Positions 33,571-41,904 of a stretch of 64,000 bases of DNA are shown piece by piece. The notes under the pieces are model-generated. The model was not told the origin of the DNA. It searched no databases and saw only the letters and a list, made by a program, of their open reading frames with translations. This DNA comes from Acidobacteria bacterium Ga0077551 (GTDB lineage Bacteria; Pseudomonadota; Alphaproteobacteria; Caulobacterales; Hyphomonadaceae): the NCBI GenBank assembly GCA_001464545.1, contig LNFC01000014.1, positions 186,001 through 250,000 on the forward strand. The letters run 5' to 3'. The first letter of the stretch is position 1. The number at the start of each line of letters is the position of its first letter. Both the position numbers and the translations under genes were made by a program.

Positions 33571-35106
33571 TCACAAACGCGCTTTGCAGCCGCTTCCAAG
33601 AAAGGCCGAAGCCTGGTCACGCATGGCCGAGAGCGATACCGGATCCAGCCGATCCAACGCTTTGTAAATCAACGCCATTCGGGGATTTCCTGCAAGACTT
33701 TCGCGGTTTCTGGCGATGAAGTCCCAATACAGAAAGTTGAATGGGCAAGCCCTCGGCCCAGATTTGGCGGTCACGTCATAGGCGCAGCCGCTGCAGTAAT
33801 CGGACATTTTGTTTATGTAATTTCCGCTCGCGGCATAGGGCTTGGAGGCCATCAGCCCGCCATCGGCATGCAGCGCCATGCCATGCGTGTTCGGCAGCTC
33901 CACCCATTCGTAGGCGTCGGCATAAACCAGCAGATACCAGTCATTAACCTCAGCCGGAGCGAGCCCGGCAATGAGGGCGAAATTACCTGTCACCATCAGC
34001 CGCTGGATATGGTGCGCATAGGCGTGGCGTTTCGTCTGGCCGATCGCTTCAGCCATGCAGCGCATATCGGTTTCGCCCGTCCAGTAAAAATCCGGGAGCG
34101 GACGATGCGCGTTCAGCGTATTGGTCTGGCCGTAGCCCGGCATCTTCAGCCAATAGATGCCCCGAACATACTCACGCCAGCCGATGATCTGCCGGATGAA
34201 GCCTTCCACCGCATTCAGCGGCGCTCGCCCCTCGCGCCACTCGGACTCCGCCCGCTGGCACACATCCAGCGGGTCCAGCAGGCCGCAATTGATGTAGATC
34301 GACAGCAAAGAATGCCACATCCAGGGCTCGCCCTTCGCCATCGCATCCTGCCAGTCACCAAAGCCGGGCAGGATTTCGGTGATGAAATGATCGCGCGCTG
34401 CTTCGGCGCCGGCCCGCGTGGTCGCAAAAACCCACGGCTCGAGGTCGCCGAAATGGTCCGGGAAGCGCTCGGCCACGAACGCGATCACGTCCTGCGTCAC
34501 CGCGTCCGCCGGCGGCAGGAAGCGCGGCGGGGGCGCCAGCGCTTTCGGCAGGCGCTTGCGGTTATCATGGTCGAAATTCCACTGCCCGCCCGCTGGCTCT
34601 TCCCCGTCCATCAGCAGGCCCGTCTTGCGCCGTACGTCGCGGTAGAAGAACTCCATCCGCAGCTGCTTGCGCCCCTTCGCCCAGGCATAAAACTCCGTGA
34701 GCGGAACGATGAAGCGCGTATCTTCGCGCAAGTCGACAGGCACGGGCATCAGGTCCCGCCAGGTTTCCATGTCCTGCAACAGGCGCCACTCTCCGGGCTT
34801 GGTGACGACAACCGCGGTAAGTGCCGGATCATCCTCCAGCGCTCGGGCCACTTCACCCCTCAACGAGCCCTGGTTCCCGGGGTCATCGAGGCGCACATAG
34901 CGAACGTTGAGCCGTGCACCGCGCAGTTCCTCTGCGAAGTGGCGCATCGCGGCAAAGAGGAACGCAATCTTCTTCTTGTGATGGCGCACATAAGTCGCTT
35001 CTTCAGCAACCTCTGCCATCAGCACCACGTCGCCCGGCCCGGCATCCTTCAGGGACGATAAGCCTGGCGACAGCTGATCGCCGAGGACCAGCCTCAGAAC
35101 ACCCAT
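33571..35106 (-). CDS. FeS-type (6-4) photolyase, PhrB/CryPro family
   Basis: 511 residues. N-terminal Rossmann domain (LRLVLGDQLSPGLSSL) and C-terminal FAD-binding helical domain (NAVEGFIRQIIGWREYVRGI, then YAHHIQRLMVTGNFALIAGL). All four [4Fe-4S] ligand cysteines are present at residues 350, 438, 441 and 454, the same numbering as in Agrobacterium PhrB. Repairs UV (6-4) photoproducts with blue light. Last gene of an operon led by a ChrR-like cupin; the upstream promoter resembles the singlet-oxygen sigma-E type. Confidence 0.95.
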   Translation of the reverse strand: MGVLRLVLGDQLSPGLSSLKDAGPGDVVLMAEVAEEATYVRHHKKKIAFLFAAMRHFAEELRGARLNVRYVRLDDPGNQGSLRGEVARALEDDPALTAVVVTKPGEWRLLQDMETWRDLMPVPVDLREDTRFIVPLTEFYAWAKGRKQLRMEFFYRDVRRKTGLLMDGEEPAGGQWNFDHDNRKRLPKALAPPPRFLPPADAVTQDVIAFVAERFPDHFGDLEPWVFATTRAGAEAARDHFITEILPGFGDWQDAMAKGEPWMWHSLLSIYINCGLLDPLDVCQRAESEWREGRAPLNAVEGFIRQIIGWREYVRGIYWLKMPGYGQTNTLNAHRPLPDFYWTGETDMRCMAEAIGQTKRHAYAHHIQRLMVTGNFALIAGLAPAEVNDWYLLVYADAYEWVELPNTHGMALHADGGLMASKPYAASGNYINKMSDYCSGCAYDVTAKSGPRACPFNFLYWDFIARNRESLAGNPRMALIYKALDRLDPVSLSAMRDQASAFLGSGCKARL

Positions 35107-35123
35107 CCCCGCCCCGGTGCGCG

Positions 35124-35795
35124 CTAGTAAAAATTGGCGAGTACGTACTCGATCTGCTGGCCGCGCGCCTCGAACGCGAGTTTCACCCAGCGTCCGTCAT
35201 CGTCATACCAAAGGTCCACATCCAGCGCAGAATCCATCAGATAGCGGTTGGCCTCTATCGTCTTGTTGCCAGCTTTTATCGTTTCACGGCCTTTGTTGAC
35301 CACTTTCACGTTTAGGATTTCACCGTCCTCGGTGGACAGCAGTTTGCCGGTCAATGTCTGCGCATAGTTCCAGTGGCTCGCAGGGACGATCCCGGCCGGT
35401 GCCACGCCTTTGAAATCAGTGCCGCTGACATTCAGGGCATCGCCCTTGCGGGATGCGGTCACGGAACGCTTCTTGCCGTCATCATTGACGGTGCCTGATA
35501 CTTTCTGGAGCTGACCATTCAGCCAGGTTTCCGTCGCATCAAGCTTATAGCGGAAAACAGTCACAGGACCGAGGCCAGCCTTGAGTGACACCGTGGTCTT
35601 GGCCACCAGAGCGCCGTTTGCATCCGTCGTGAACTTCACCGCATGGCTGCCGAACGGCTTGCCTTCGCGCAGCACGTTGAAGCTGATCACGTCGCCGGAT
35701 TTGGGCTGCCAGGCCTTGGGCGAAAGCTCGGCCGCAGCCGGAAGCGCGGCGGAAGCCAAAAGGAAAAGCGAAAGAACAGTGCGACGTAAGGTCAT
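35124..35795 (-). CDS. DUF6134-like secreted protein
   Basis: 223 residues with a signal peptide (RRTVLSLFLLASAALPAAAE). The mature part is beta-rich with VLREGKPFGSHAVKFTTDANG and YLMDSALDVDLWYDDDGRWVKLAF, resembling DUF6134/DUF3108-type periplasmic proteins that report on glycosyl or lipid ligands. Its start overlaps the stop of the ChrR-like gene (ATGA) and it ends 17 bp before the photolyase start, so it is the middle gene of that operon. Confidence 0.7.
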   Translation of the reverse strand: MTLRRTVLSLFLLASAALPAAAELSPKAWQPKSGDVISFNVLREGKPFGSHAVKFTTDANGALVAKTTVSLKAGLGPVTVFRYKLDATETWLNGQLQKVSGTVNDDGKKRSVTASRKGDALNVSGTDFKGVAPAGIVPASHWNYAQTLTGKLLSTEDGEILNVKVVNKGRETIKAGNKTIEANRYLMDSALDVDLWYDDDGRWVKLAFEARGQQIEYVLANFY

Positions 35796-36355
35796 TGCAG
35801 TCTCCAGGCAAAACGGGGTGGCTCAGCCACATAACAGATGCAGGCGTCTTCTCCTGCGGCGACCGGCTTGTGATGCATGCCGGGCTCGCCCAGCATCAGG
35901 TCACCTTTCCGGTAGTGTCCAAATTCGTCACGCAACTCGCCCTGGATGACCACGGTGGCCTCGGTGGCGGTGTGCCCATGCTTGGGAACGCTTTGCCCAG
36001 GAGAAAGTTTCATCAATCTTCCACCCGGCACCCCGACCGGATGATATGGCACGCCAAAGATGCCGCGTTTCCAGGGCACGCCCTGCCCCGCCGCATCCAG
36101 GATGGCGGTCGCGCCGGCACGCGTCCGCTTGCGTTTGTGATACCTGCGCTCCGGTTCGGGCTGCGCTGCCACGGCCTCGGGGTCCTCCGCTTCAAGCAGC
36201 GCACCGCCAATGATCGACCAGGCGAACGCCTCACGCGCCGCCTCTGGCGACAAAATCATGTGCAGGTCGGCCGCCAGCGCCAGCGATTCCGGGTGGTTGC
36301 CCGCCGCATGGTCCATCATGAACGCCGCGTAAGTGTCATCCCGCGTGAACAGCAT
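35792..36355 (-). CDS. ChrR-like cupin protein (anti-sigma-like, zinc cysteines replaced)
   Basis: 187 residues. N-terminal helical part (DHAAGNHPESLALAADLH) resembles the ZAS anti-sigma domain of ChrR, but the HxxxCxxC motif reads HMILSPEA, so both cysteines are lost (Ser36, Ala39). The C-terminal ChrR cupin keeps its metal ligands: PKHGHTATEATVVIQGELRDE and PGMHHKP. In Rhodobacter ChrR holds sigma-E and releases it on singlet oxygen. No ECF sigma gene is adjacent here. First gene of the photolyase operon. Confidence 0.75.
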   Translation of the reverse strand: MLFTRDDTYAAFMMDHAAGNHPESLALAADLHMILSPEAAREAFAWSIIGGALLEAEDPEAVAAQPEPERRYHKRKRTRAGATAILDAAGQGVPWKRGIFGVPYHPVGVPGGRLMKLSPGQSVPKHGHTATEATVVIQGELRDEFGHYRKGDLMLGEPGMHHKPVAAGEDACICYVAEPPRFAWRLQ

Positions 36356-36388
36356 GCCGTGTCAGCCTCGATTGCTCCATTTGATTTC

Positions 36389-36416
36389 AATACGCGCCGA
36401 AGCGCCCATTGGATCA
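36389..36416 (-). promoter_or_regulatory. Sigma-E/ChrR-type promoter before the ChrR-like/photolyase operon
   Basis: Minus-strand TGATCC (36416-36411), 16 bp, CGTATT (36394-36389), 34 bp before the start codon. TGATCC at -35 with TA 18 bp later is the layout described for singlet-oxygen RpoE/ChrR regulons in alphaproteobacteria, whose classic targets include photolyase genes. Confidence 0.6.
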
Positions 36417-36436
36417 AATCCCCGGCAACCCGTTGC

Positions 36437-36490
36437 CGCAGGTCGCGCAGCCCCTTAAGGCTGGGAAAAGCCCTGAACCTGCGAGGAAAT
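36437..36490 (+). promoter_or_regulatory. Structured leader directly before cysK
   Basis: A 7-bp outer stem (CGCAGGT 36437-36443 with ACCTGCG 36477-36483) encloses a hairpin CAGCC-CCTTAA-GGCTG (36448-36463) and a small GG-aaaag-CC element. The outer stem ends against the GAGGAAA ribosome-binding region of cysK, so folding could gate translation. It does not match SAM-II as I know it. Confidence 0.4.
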
Positions 36491-36498
36491 GCCCGTCC

Positions 36499-37503
36499 AT
36501 GACCGTCCACCGATCGATCGTTGACCTGATCGGCAACACGCCGCTGCTGCGCCTGAAACGCGCATCCGACGAGACCGGCTGCGAGATCCTCGGCAAGTGC
36601 GAGTTCCTGAACCCCGGCCAGTCGGTCAAGGATCGCCCCGCGCTGGGCATCGTCCGTGAAGCCGAAGCTGCCGGCCTGCTGAGACCTGGCGGTACAATCG
36701 TCGAAGGCACCGCCGGCAACACCGGCATCGGTCTCGCCCTTGTTGGCAAGGCGCTGGGCTACCGCGTCGTCATCGTCATGCCGCGCACCCAGAGCCAGGA
36801 GAAGAAGGACGCCATCCGCCTGCTCGGCGCCGAGCTGATCGAAGTGGACGCCGTCCCTTACGCGAACCCCAACAACTACGTGCGCTATTCCGGCCGTCTC
36901 GCCGAGGAACTGGCCGCCAGCGAGCCCAACGGCGCGATCTGGGCCAACCAGTTCGACAACCAGGCCAACCGCCGGGCGCACTATGCGACCACCGCCCAGG
37001 AAATCTGGCAGCAGACCGGCGGGAAGCTGGACGGCTTCATCTGCGCCGTCGGCTCCGGCGGCACGCTCGGCGGGGTCTCCCTCGCCCTCAAGGAAAAGAA
37101 CAGGAAAATCCAGATCGGCATCGCTGATCCCGGCGGCGCGGCGCTCTATTCCTTTTACACGACCGGCGAGCTCAAGGCCGAAGGCACATCGATCACCGAA
37201 GGCATCGGCCAGGGGCGCATCACGGCCAACCTTGAAGGCATCGAAGTCGACAAGGCCTACCGCATCAACGACGACGAAGCCCTGACAGTGTTGTTCCGGC
37301 TGGTCGAAGAAGAAGGCCTCTGCCTCGGCGGCTCGGCCGGTGTGAACATCGCCGGCGCCGTCCGCCTCGCGAAGGACCTTGGCCCCGGCCATACCATCGT
37401 GACGATTTTGTGCGACTACGGTAACCGATACCAATCCAAGCTCTACAATCCTGAGTTCCTGCGCGGAAAAGGATTGCCCGTGCCGTCCTGGATGGAGAAA
37501 TAA
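36499..37503 (+). CDS. cysK: Cysteine synthase A-type, PLP-dependent
   Basis: 334 residues from the ATG at 36499. PLP lysine in PGQSVKDRPAL (residue ~44), substrate loop EGTAGNTGIGLAL, phosphate loop GSGGTLGGVSLAL and C-terminal CDYGNRYQSKLYNPEFL. Converts O-acetylserine plus sulfide to cysteine. First gene of cysK-sseA-metC (4-bp gap to the next). The longer alphaproteobacterial form; O-phosphoserine or homoserine use cannot be excluded. Confidence 0.92.
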   Translation: MTVHRSIVDLIGNTPLLRLKRASDETGCEILGKCEFLNPGQSVKDRPALGIVREAEAAGLLRPGGTIVEGTAGNTGIGLALVGKALGYRVVIVMPRTQSQEKKDAIRLLGAELIEVDAVPYANPNNYVRYSGRLAEELAASEPNGAIWANQFDNQANRRAHYATTAQEIWQQTGGKLDGFICAVGSGGTLGGVSLALKEKNRKIQIGIADPGGAALYSFYTTGELKAEGTSITEGIGQGRITANLEGIEVDKAYRINDDEALTVLFRLVEEEGLCLGGSAGVNIAGAVRLAKDLGPGHTIVTILCDYGNRYQSKLYNPEFLRGKGLPVPSWMEK

Positions 37504-37507
37504 AGAC

Positions 37508-38353
37508 ATGGAAACCGGTGACCCCCTCGTCAGCGCCGAATGGCTGCTCAAGAACATCGAAGCCCCGGATGTCCGGGTCGTGGACGCGACGTATTTCGCG
37601 CCGTTCACGAACCCGCCCGAGACCGGCCGTCAGGCCTGGATGCGCGGTCACATTCCGAAGGCGGTTTACTTCGATATCGACGACATCGCCGACACCTCTT
37701 CGAACCTGCCGCACATGCTGCCCGACGCGGTGAAGTTCTCCTCGCGTGTACGCCGCCTCGGCCTCGGCGACGGCAACCGCATCATCATCTACGACCAGAA
37801 CAATTTCTTCGCCGCCGCGCGCGCCTGGTGGATGTTTCGCGTCATGGGCCATCAGGATGTGCACGTCCTCGACGGCGGCCTCAATGCCTGGGTTGCGGAA
37901 GGTGGTCCGCTTGACGACATGCCGCCGATGACCGGCGAACGACACTTCACGCCGCGCGTGCGCAGCGATCTCGTCATGGACGGCAAGGCGCTTGAAAACC
38001 TGATCGGCACCGCCCGCACCGTCATCATCGATGCGCGCCCGGATGGCCGCTTCTTCGGCCGCGATCCCGAGCCGCGCGCCGGCCTTCCGTCCGGCCATAT
38101 CCCCGGCAGCGTCAACCTGCCCGGCAGCCAGCTGATCACCGAAGATGGCCGCATGAAGCCGGCAGCGGAGCTCCAGCGCCTGTTCAAAGACCCGCTCGCC
38201 CCCACCGTCACCACCTGCGGCTCCGGCGTCACCGCCGCGATCACGGCGCTTGCCCTCGCCCGCCTCGGCAACTGGGATGTCGCCGTCTACGATGGTTCGT
38301 GGACGGACTGGGCCTCCGACCCGTCGCGACCGATCGCGAAGGCGCCTGCGTGA
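37508..38353 (+). CDS. sseA: 3-mercaptopyruvate/thiosulfate sulfurtransferase (tandem rhodanese)
   Basis: 281 residues with two rhodanese domains. The catalytic loop in the second domain is CGSGVTA (Cys near residue 238), the signature of 3-mercaptopyruvate sulfurtransferase. First-domain markers RGHIPKAVYFDID and YDQNNFFAAARAWWMF are present. Transfers sulfane sulfur from 3-mercaptopyruvate or thiosulfate. The stop overlaps the GTG start of metC (GTGA). Confidence 0.92.
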   Translation: METGDPLVSAEWLLKNIEAPDVRVVDATYFAPFTNPPETGRQAWMRGHIPKAVYFDIDDIADTSSNLPHMLPDAVKFSSRVRRLGLGDGNRIIIYDQNNFFAAARAWWMFRVMGHQDVHVLDGGLNAWVAEGGPLDDMPPMTGERHFTPRVRSDLVMDGKALENLIGTARTVIIDARPDGRFFGRDPEPRAGLPSGHIPGSVNLPGSQLITEDGRMKPAAELQRLFKDPLAPTVTTCGSGVTAAITALALARLGNWDVAVYDGSWTDWASDPSRPIAKAPA

Positions 38354-39516
38354 AGAAGGACGAGGCCGCCCCCGAAACGCGCCTCATCCACACGCGCGCG
38401 GACCGTCTCGGCCGCGTCACCGTGAATCCGCCGCTGGAGCGAGCCTCGACCGTCCTGTTCCGGGACGAAGCGGGCCTCTACGGCGCCAAGCCCACCTATG
38501 GCCGCATGGGCCTGACAGTGCACCGCGAACTCGAAGCGGCGATGTGCGACCTTGAAGGCGCAAAGCACGCCAGGCTCGCCAGCAACGGCCTGCAAGCCTG
38601 CGCGCTCGCGATCGCCAGCCTCGTCTCTTCCGGCGACCACCTCCTCTTCACTGACAGCGCCTATGGCCCGACCGCCCGCTATTGTGAGCGCCGCCTGAAG
38701 GCGATGGGCGTCGAGGCGGAGCGGTTCGATCCGCGCATCGGCGGCGAGATTGCCGCGCTGTTTCGCCCGAACACCAAGGCCATCTTCCTCGAAGCGCCGG
38801 GCTCGCTGACCTTCGAAATCTGCGACACCCCCGCCATCGTTGCCGCCGCATCGGAACGGGGAATACGGACGATCCTCGACAATACCTGGGGCGCCGGACT
38901 GCTGCACCAGCCGCTGGCGCTGGGCGTCGACATCTCCGTCCAGGCGCTGACAAAATACGCCGTCGGCCATGCCGATGCCTTCGGCGGCGCGGTGATGACG
39001 CGTGACAATGGCCTCGGCGCCCGCATCGCCGCGGCCTCCGAAGACTGGGGCATATCGCTGGCGCCGGACGATGCCTACCTCGCCCTGCGCGGCCTGCGCA
39101 GCCTTCACACTCGGCTGAAGGCGCACGAAGCGTCCGGTCTGGAAATGGCGCACTGGCTCGCGGGGCGCCCGGAAGTGGCCGACGTACTGCAACCCGCCCT
39201 GCCGGGCAGCCCGGACCATGTGCTATGGCTGCGCGACTTTACAGGCTCCAACGGTCTCTTTGGCATCATCCTGAACCCGCCGCCGGAGGGCGGCATGGAA
39301 CGCTTCTTCAGCGCCTTGTCGCTTTTCTCGCTCGGCTTCTCCTGGGGCGGGTTCGAAAGCCTGATCATCCCCTGCGACCAGCAGCTCGAGCGAATGAAGG
39401 GCAGCTGGACCGAAACGCGCGCCGGTCCGCTGCTGCGCCTTCACATCGGCCTAGAGGCGACCAGCGATCTGAAGCGCGACCTCGAAAGCGCTTTCAAGGC
39501 ATTGTCCGGGAACTGA
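38350..39516 (+). CDS. metC: Cystathionine beta-lyase (MetC-type)
   Basis: 388 residues from the GTG at 38350, overlapping the sseA stop. PLP lysine in VQALTKYAVGHADAFGG (near residue 200), with TRLIHTRADR at the N-terminus and YGPTARYCER. The fold and motifs fit the Cys/Met metabolism PLP family, MetC branch, which cleaves cystathionine to homocysteine, pyruvate and ammonia. Completes a sulfur amino-acid operon. Confidence 0.9.
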   Translation: MKKDEAAPETRLIHTRADRLGRVTVNPPLERASTVLFRDEAGLYGAKPTYGRMGLTVHRELEAAMCDLEGAKHARLASNGLQACALAIASLVSSGDHLLFTDSAYGPTARYCERRLKAMGVEAERFDPRIGGEIAALFRPNTKAIFLEAPGSLTFEICDTPAIVAAASERGIRTILDNTWGAGLLHQPLALGVDISVQALTKYAVGHADAFGGAVMTRDNGLGARIAAASEDWGISLAPDDAYLALRGLRSLHTRLKAHEASGLEMAHWLAGRPEVADVLQPALPGSPDHVLWLRDFTGSNGLFGIILNPPPEGGMERFFSALSLFSLGFSWGGFESLIIPCDQQLERMKGSWTETRAGPLLRLHIGLEATSDLKRDLESAFKALSGN

Positions 39517-39528
39517 TGGTCGCCGTGG

Positions 39529-40302
39529 TCAGGGCGCCGGATGTTCGAAATTCAGGAACACGAACAGGTCTTCCACATCCGCGCCCATGTGGATCAGCGG
39601 CTCGGACGGCGGAATCAGGTTCTCCGCCCGCTCCCGGACGGCCACGCACCGGCGGGTCATGCTGGCTAGGTGCACGAAATCATCTGCGGTCGGCAGCGAC
39701 TTGATCACGCAGGCATCGAAGTAGGGATAGTCCGCGTCCGCGCTGCAGCCGAAGGAGGACCTGTCGGGCCGCGCCGCCGTCATTACCATCCGGTTGGGCG
39801 CCGCAAGCGCCGGGATGAAGACGCCGGAATAGCAGGCCGACACGACCACAACGGTCGGCCGCTCGCCGCACCACTCGTCGACTAGCGTCTCCATCCGCGC
39901 CGGGCTGAGCAAGCCCTCGCTGCCCAGCACAATGCCTTCCGGCGACCCATGCGACGTGAAGTAAAGCAGGCAGCCCGCTTTCGCCGATTTCGCCCGCGAC
40001 CCGATGGCCGCGAAAGCCAGCTCCGAGACAAGGGACGTGCCGCCGAGCCAGCGGGGCCGCAACGAGAGGTCCGCGATATTGACGGGGTCAAACCCTGCCG
40101 CGCCGAAGGCCTTGGTCAAGTCCCGCCGGGAATTCTCGAAAGCTTCGATGGGCGTTCCGTCGCTCGCCCGCCAGTCTGCCGCGAGGATGCCGACCGCCCA
40201 TTCTTCCAGCGGCACATCCTCGGCCTTCACCTGTGCCTGGGCGGCGCCCATGCCCAGGGCGGCCAGAAGAAGCGCCAATGCAAACAGAGGCCGCCAAAGC
40301 AT
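39529..40302 (-). CDS. C13-family (caspase-fold) peptidase, secreted
   Basis: 257 residues from the ATG at 40302. Signal peptide LFALALLLAALGMGAAQAQ. Caspase/legumain-like catalytic pair: His in LYFTSHGSPEG (~135) and Cys in VVVVSACYSGVF (~172). Other motifs YFDACVIKS and FVHLASMTRRCV match the C13-type family found in proteobacteria. Substrate and biology unknown. Convergent with metC at a 12-bp gap. Confidence 0.78.
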   Translation of the reverse strand: MLWRPLFALALLLAALGMGAAQAQVKAEDVPLEEWAVGILAADWRASDGTPIEAFENSRRDLTKAFGAAGFDPVNIADLSLRPRWLGGTSLVSELAFAAIGSRAKSAKAGCLLYFTSHGSPEGIVLGSEGLLSPARMETLVDEWCGERPTVVVVSACYSGVFIPALAAPNRMVMTAARPDRSSFGCSADADYPYFDACVIKSLPTADDFVHLASMTRRCVAVRERAENLIPPSEPLIHMGADVEDLFVFLNFEHPAP

Positions 40303-40391
40303 CCCGCTCTCCCAAGGCAACGTTACAGGAATGTATAAGATCAGGGCCGCCGCCGGAGCGCAAGCCGGATGCGGCAGGCCGAAAACCGGCC

Positions 40392-40760
40392 CTATTGAGG
40401 ATAGGTGTCCAGGGATGGCTCCCGCCGCCAGCAATCGCAGCTGCCATCATATTGGAAGGCCTCGCCGTAATCGTTCACCCGGGTTGCGACGCCGTAGTTC
40501 CATCCGTGCACAAACTCATAGTCCGGGTCGCCGTAGCGGTCGGCATAGCCGTCCCCGGTATCGTCGCATACGGCATAGCCCTGCGCATTGACCCCGCATT
40601 CCCAGGCCGGAACCATGGTCATGGTGACCGACATGTCGTCCGCCGCCATCTGCAACCCGGCCGCAAAGGCCTCCATATCCGTCGATGTGCAACCTGCCAG
40701 CGCGAGCGACGCGGCGCCCACCATCCAGAAGCGCACCCGCGCGCCGATCCCCGTTGTCAT
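40392..40760 (-). CDS. Hypothetical lipoprotein
   Basis: 122 residues. Lipobox LALAGC at residues ~19-24 gives a lipoprotein. The mature part has four cysteines (ECGVNAQGYAVC and GSCDCW), suggesting two disulfides, plus DDTGDGYADRYGDPDY, an acidic Asp-rich stretch. No family recognised. Separate from the C13 peptidase gene by 89 bp, same strand. Confidence 0.65.
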   Translation of the reverse strand: MTTGIGARVRFWMVGAASLALAGCTSTDMEAFAAGLQMAADDMSVTMTMVPAWECGVNAQGYAVCDDTGDGYADRYGDPDYEFVHGWNYGVATRVNDYGEAFQYDGSCDCWRREPSLDTYPQ

Positions 40761-40832
40761 TTCAGCCCAAGCTCCCGATTCCCTTCAAGTTATTCTGCCA
40801 AGGGCGCGCGTGAACGCAAGCTGAACCGCGCG

Positions 40833-41858
40833 TCAGGCCGGCTCGTCGCTCACTTTCACCACCAGCTTGCCGAGGTTCTTGCCTTCGAACAGGCGCGACA
40901 GGCTCGCCGGCGCCTTCTCGAACCCGTCGACGATATCGGTCTCGAACTTCAGCTTTCCTTCCATCAGCCACATCGCCATCTGCTGGATGCCTTCCGGGAA
41001 GCGCGGGAAATAATCGATGACGATGAAGCCCTTCACCAGCGTGCGCCGCATCAGCAGGTTCGCAAAGTTGTAGGGACCGGGCGTCGGCGCGGTATCGTTA
41101 TAGGTCGAGATCAGCCCGCACAGCGGCATGCGCGAGAAGTCGTTGAGCCGCGCCATGACCTCGTCCATGATCCGTCCACCGACATTCTCGAAATTAATGT
41201 CGATGCCTTTCGGGCAATGCTTGTCGAGCATCGCGCCGACATCTTCTGACTTGTAATCGATCGCTGCATCGAAGCCCGCGACTTCGGTGAGCCAGCGGCA
41301 CTTGTCCTTGCCGCCCGCAATGCCGACGACCCGGCAGCCTTGGATCTTCGCGATCTGCCCGACCATCGAGCCCACCGCGCCGGCTGCCGCCGAGACGACC
41401 ACCGTCTCGCCTGCCTTCGGCTTGGCAATGTCCATCAGCCCGAAATAGGCCGTCATCCCGGTCGCGCCCAGCGGGCCCATATAGGCCGTCAGTGGAACGC
41501 CCGGCAGCCTCGGCATCTTCGCCAGCGCCGCGCCCGGCAGCGTGTTGTAGACTGCCCAGCCGGCGAGACCTGTGTTGACGATGTCGCCCGGCGCGAGGCC
41601 GTCGAACCGGCTCTCTGTCACCACGCTCAGCCCGCCGCCGCGCATCGCATCGCCGATCTGCACAGGCGGCAGATAGGCATCCATGTCGCTCATCCAGATC
41701 CGGTTCGTCGGGTCGAGCGACAGGTAGATCGTCTTGGCGCGCACCTGCCCGTCCTCGAGCGGCGTCAGCGCGCTCTCGACCAGCTCCAGATCCCCTTCGC
41801 GCAAATCCCCCACCGGCCGCTTGCGCAGCACCCAGGTCAGGTTCTTTTCATTGATCAT
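40833..41858 (-). CDS. Zinc-free NADP-dependent MDR oxidoreductase (CurA-like)
   Basis: 341 residues. MDR superfamily with PLGATGMTAYFGL and nucleotide loop VVSAAAGAVGSMVGQIAKI, the leukotriene B4 dehydrogenase / curcumin reductase (PTGR) branch, which lacks the zinc ligands. Also DINFENVGGRIMDEVMARL and KGFIVIDYFPRFPEG. Reduces alpha,beta-unsaturated carbonyls with NADPH. Single gene. Confidence 0.88.
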   Translation of the reverse strand: MINEKNLTWVLRKRPVGDLREGDLELVESALTPLEDGQVRAKTIYLSLDPTNRIWMSDMDAYLPPVQIGDAMRGGGLSVVTESRFDGLAPGDIVNTGLAGWAVYNTLPGAALAKMPRLPGVPLTAYMGPLGATGMTAYFGLMDIAKPKAGETVVVSAAAGAVGSMVGQIAKIQGCRVVGIAGGKDKCRWLTEVAGFDAAIDYKSEDVGAMLDKHCPKGIDINFENVGGRIMDEVMARLNDFSRMPLCGLISTYNDTAPTPGPYNFANLLMRRTLVKGFIVIDYFPRFPEGIQQMAMWLMEGKLKFETDIVDGFEKAPASLSRLFEGKNLGKLVVKVSDEPA

Positions 41859-41904
41859 GCCGTCCTCCCGATATCGTTGACCGGAAGGCTAGACGGAAAT
41901 CGCC

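Noticed and set aside
36437..36490. SAM-II riboswitch before cysK
   Set aside because: No resemblance to the SAM-II core or its pseudoknot; listed only as an unknown structured leader.
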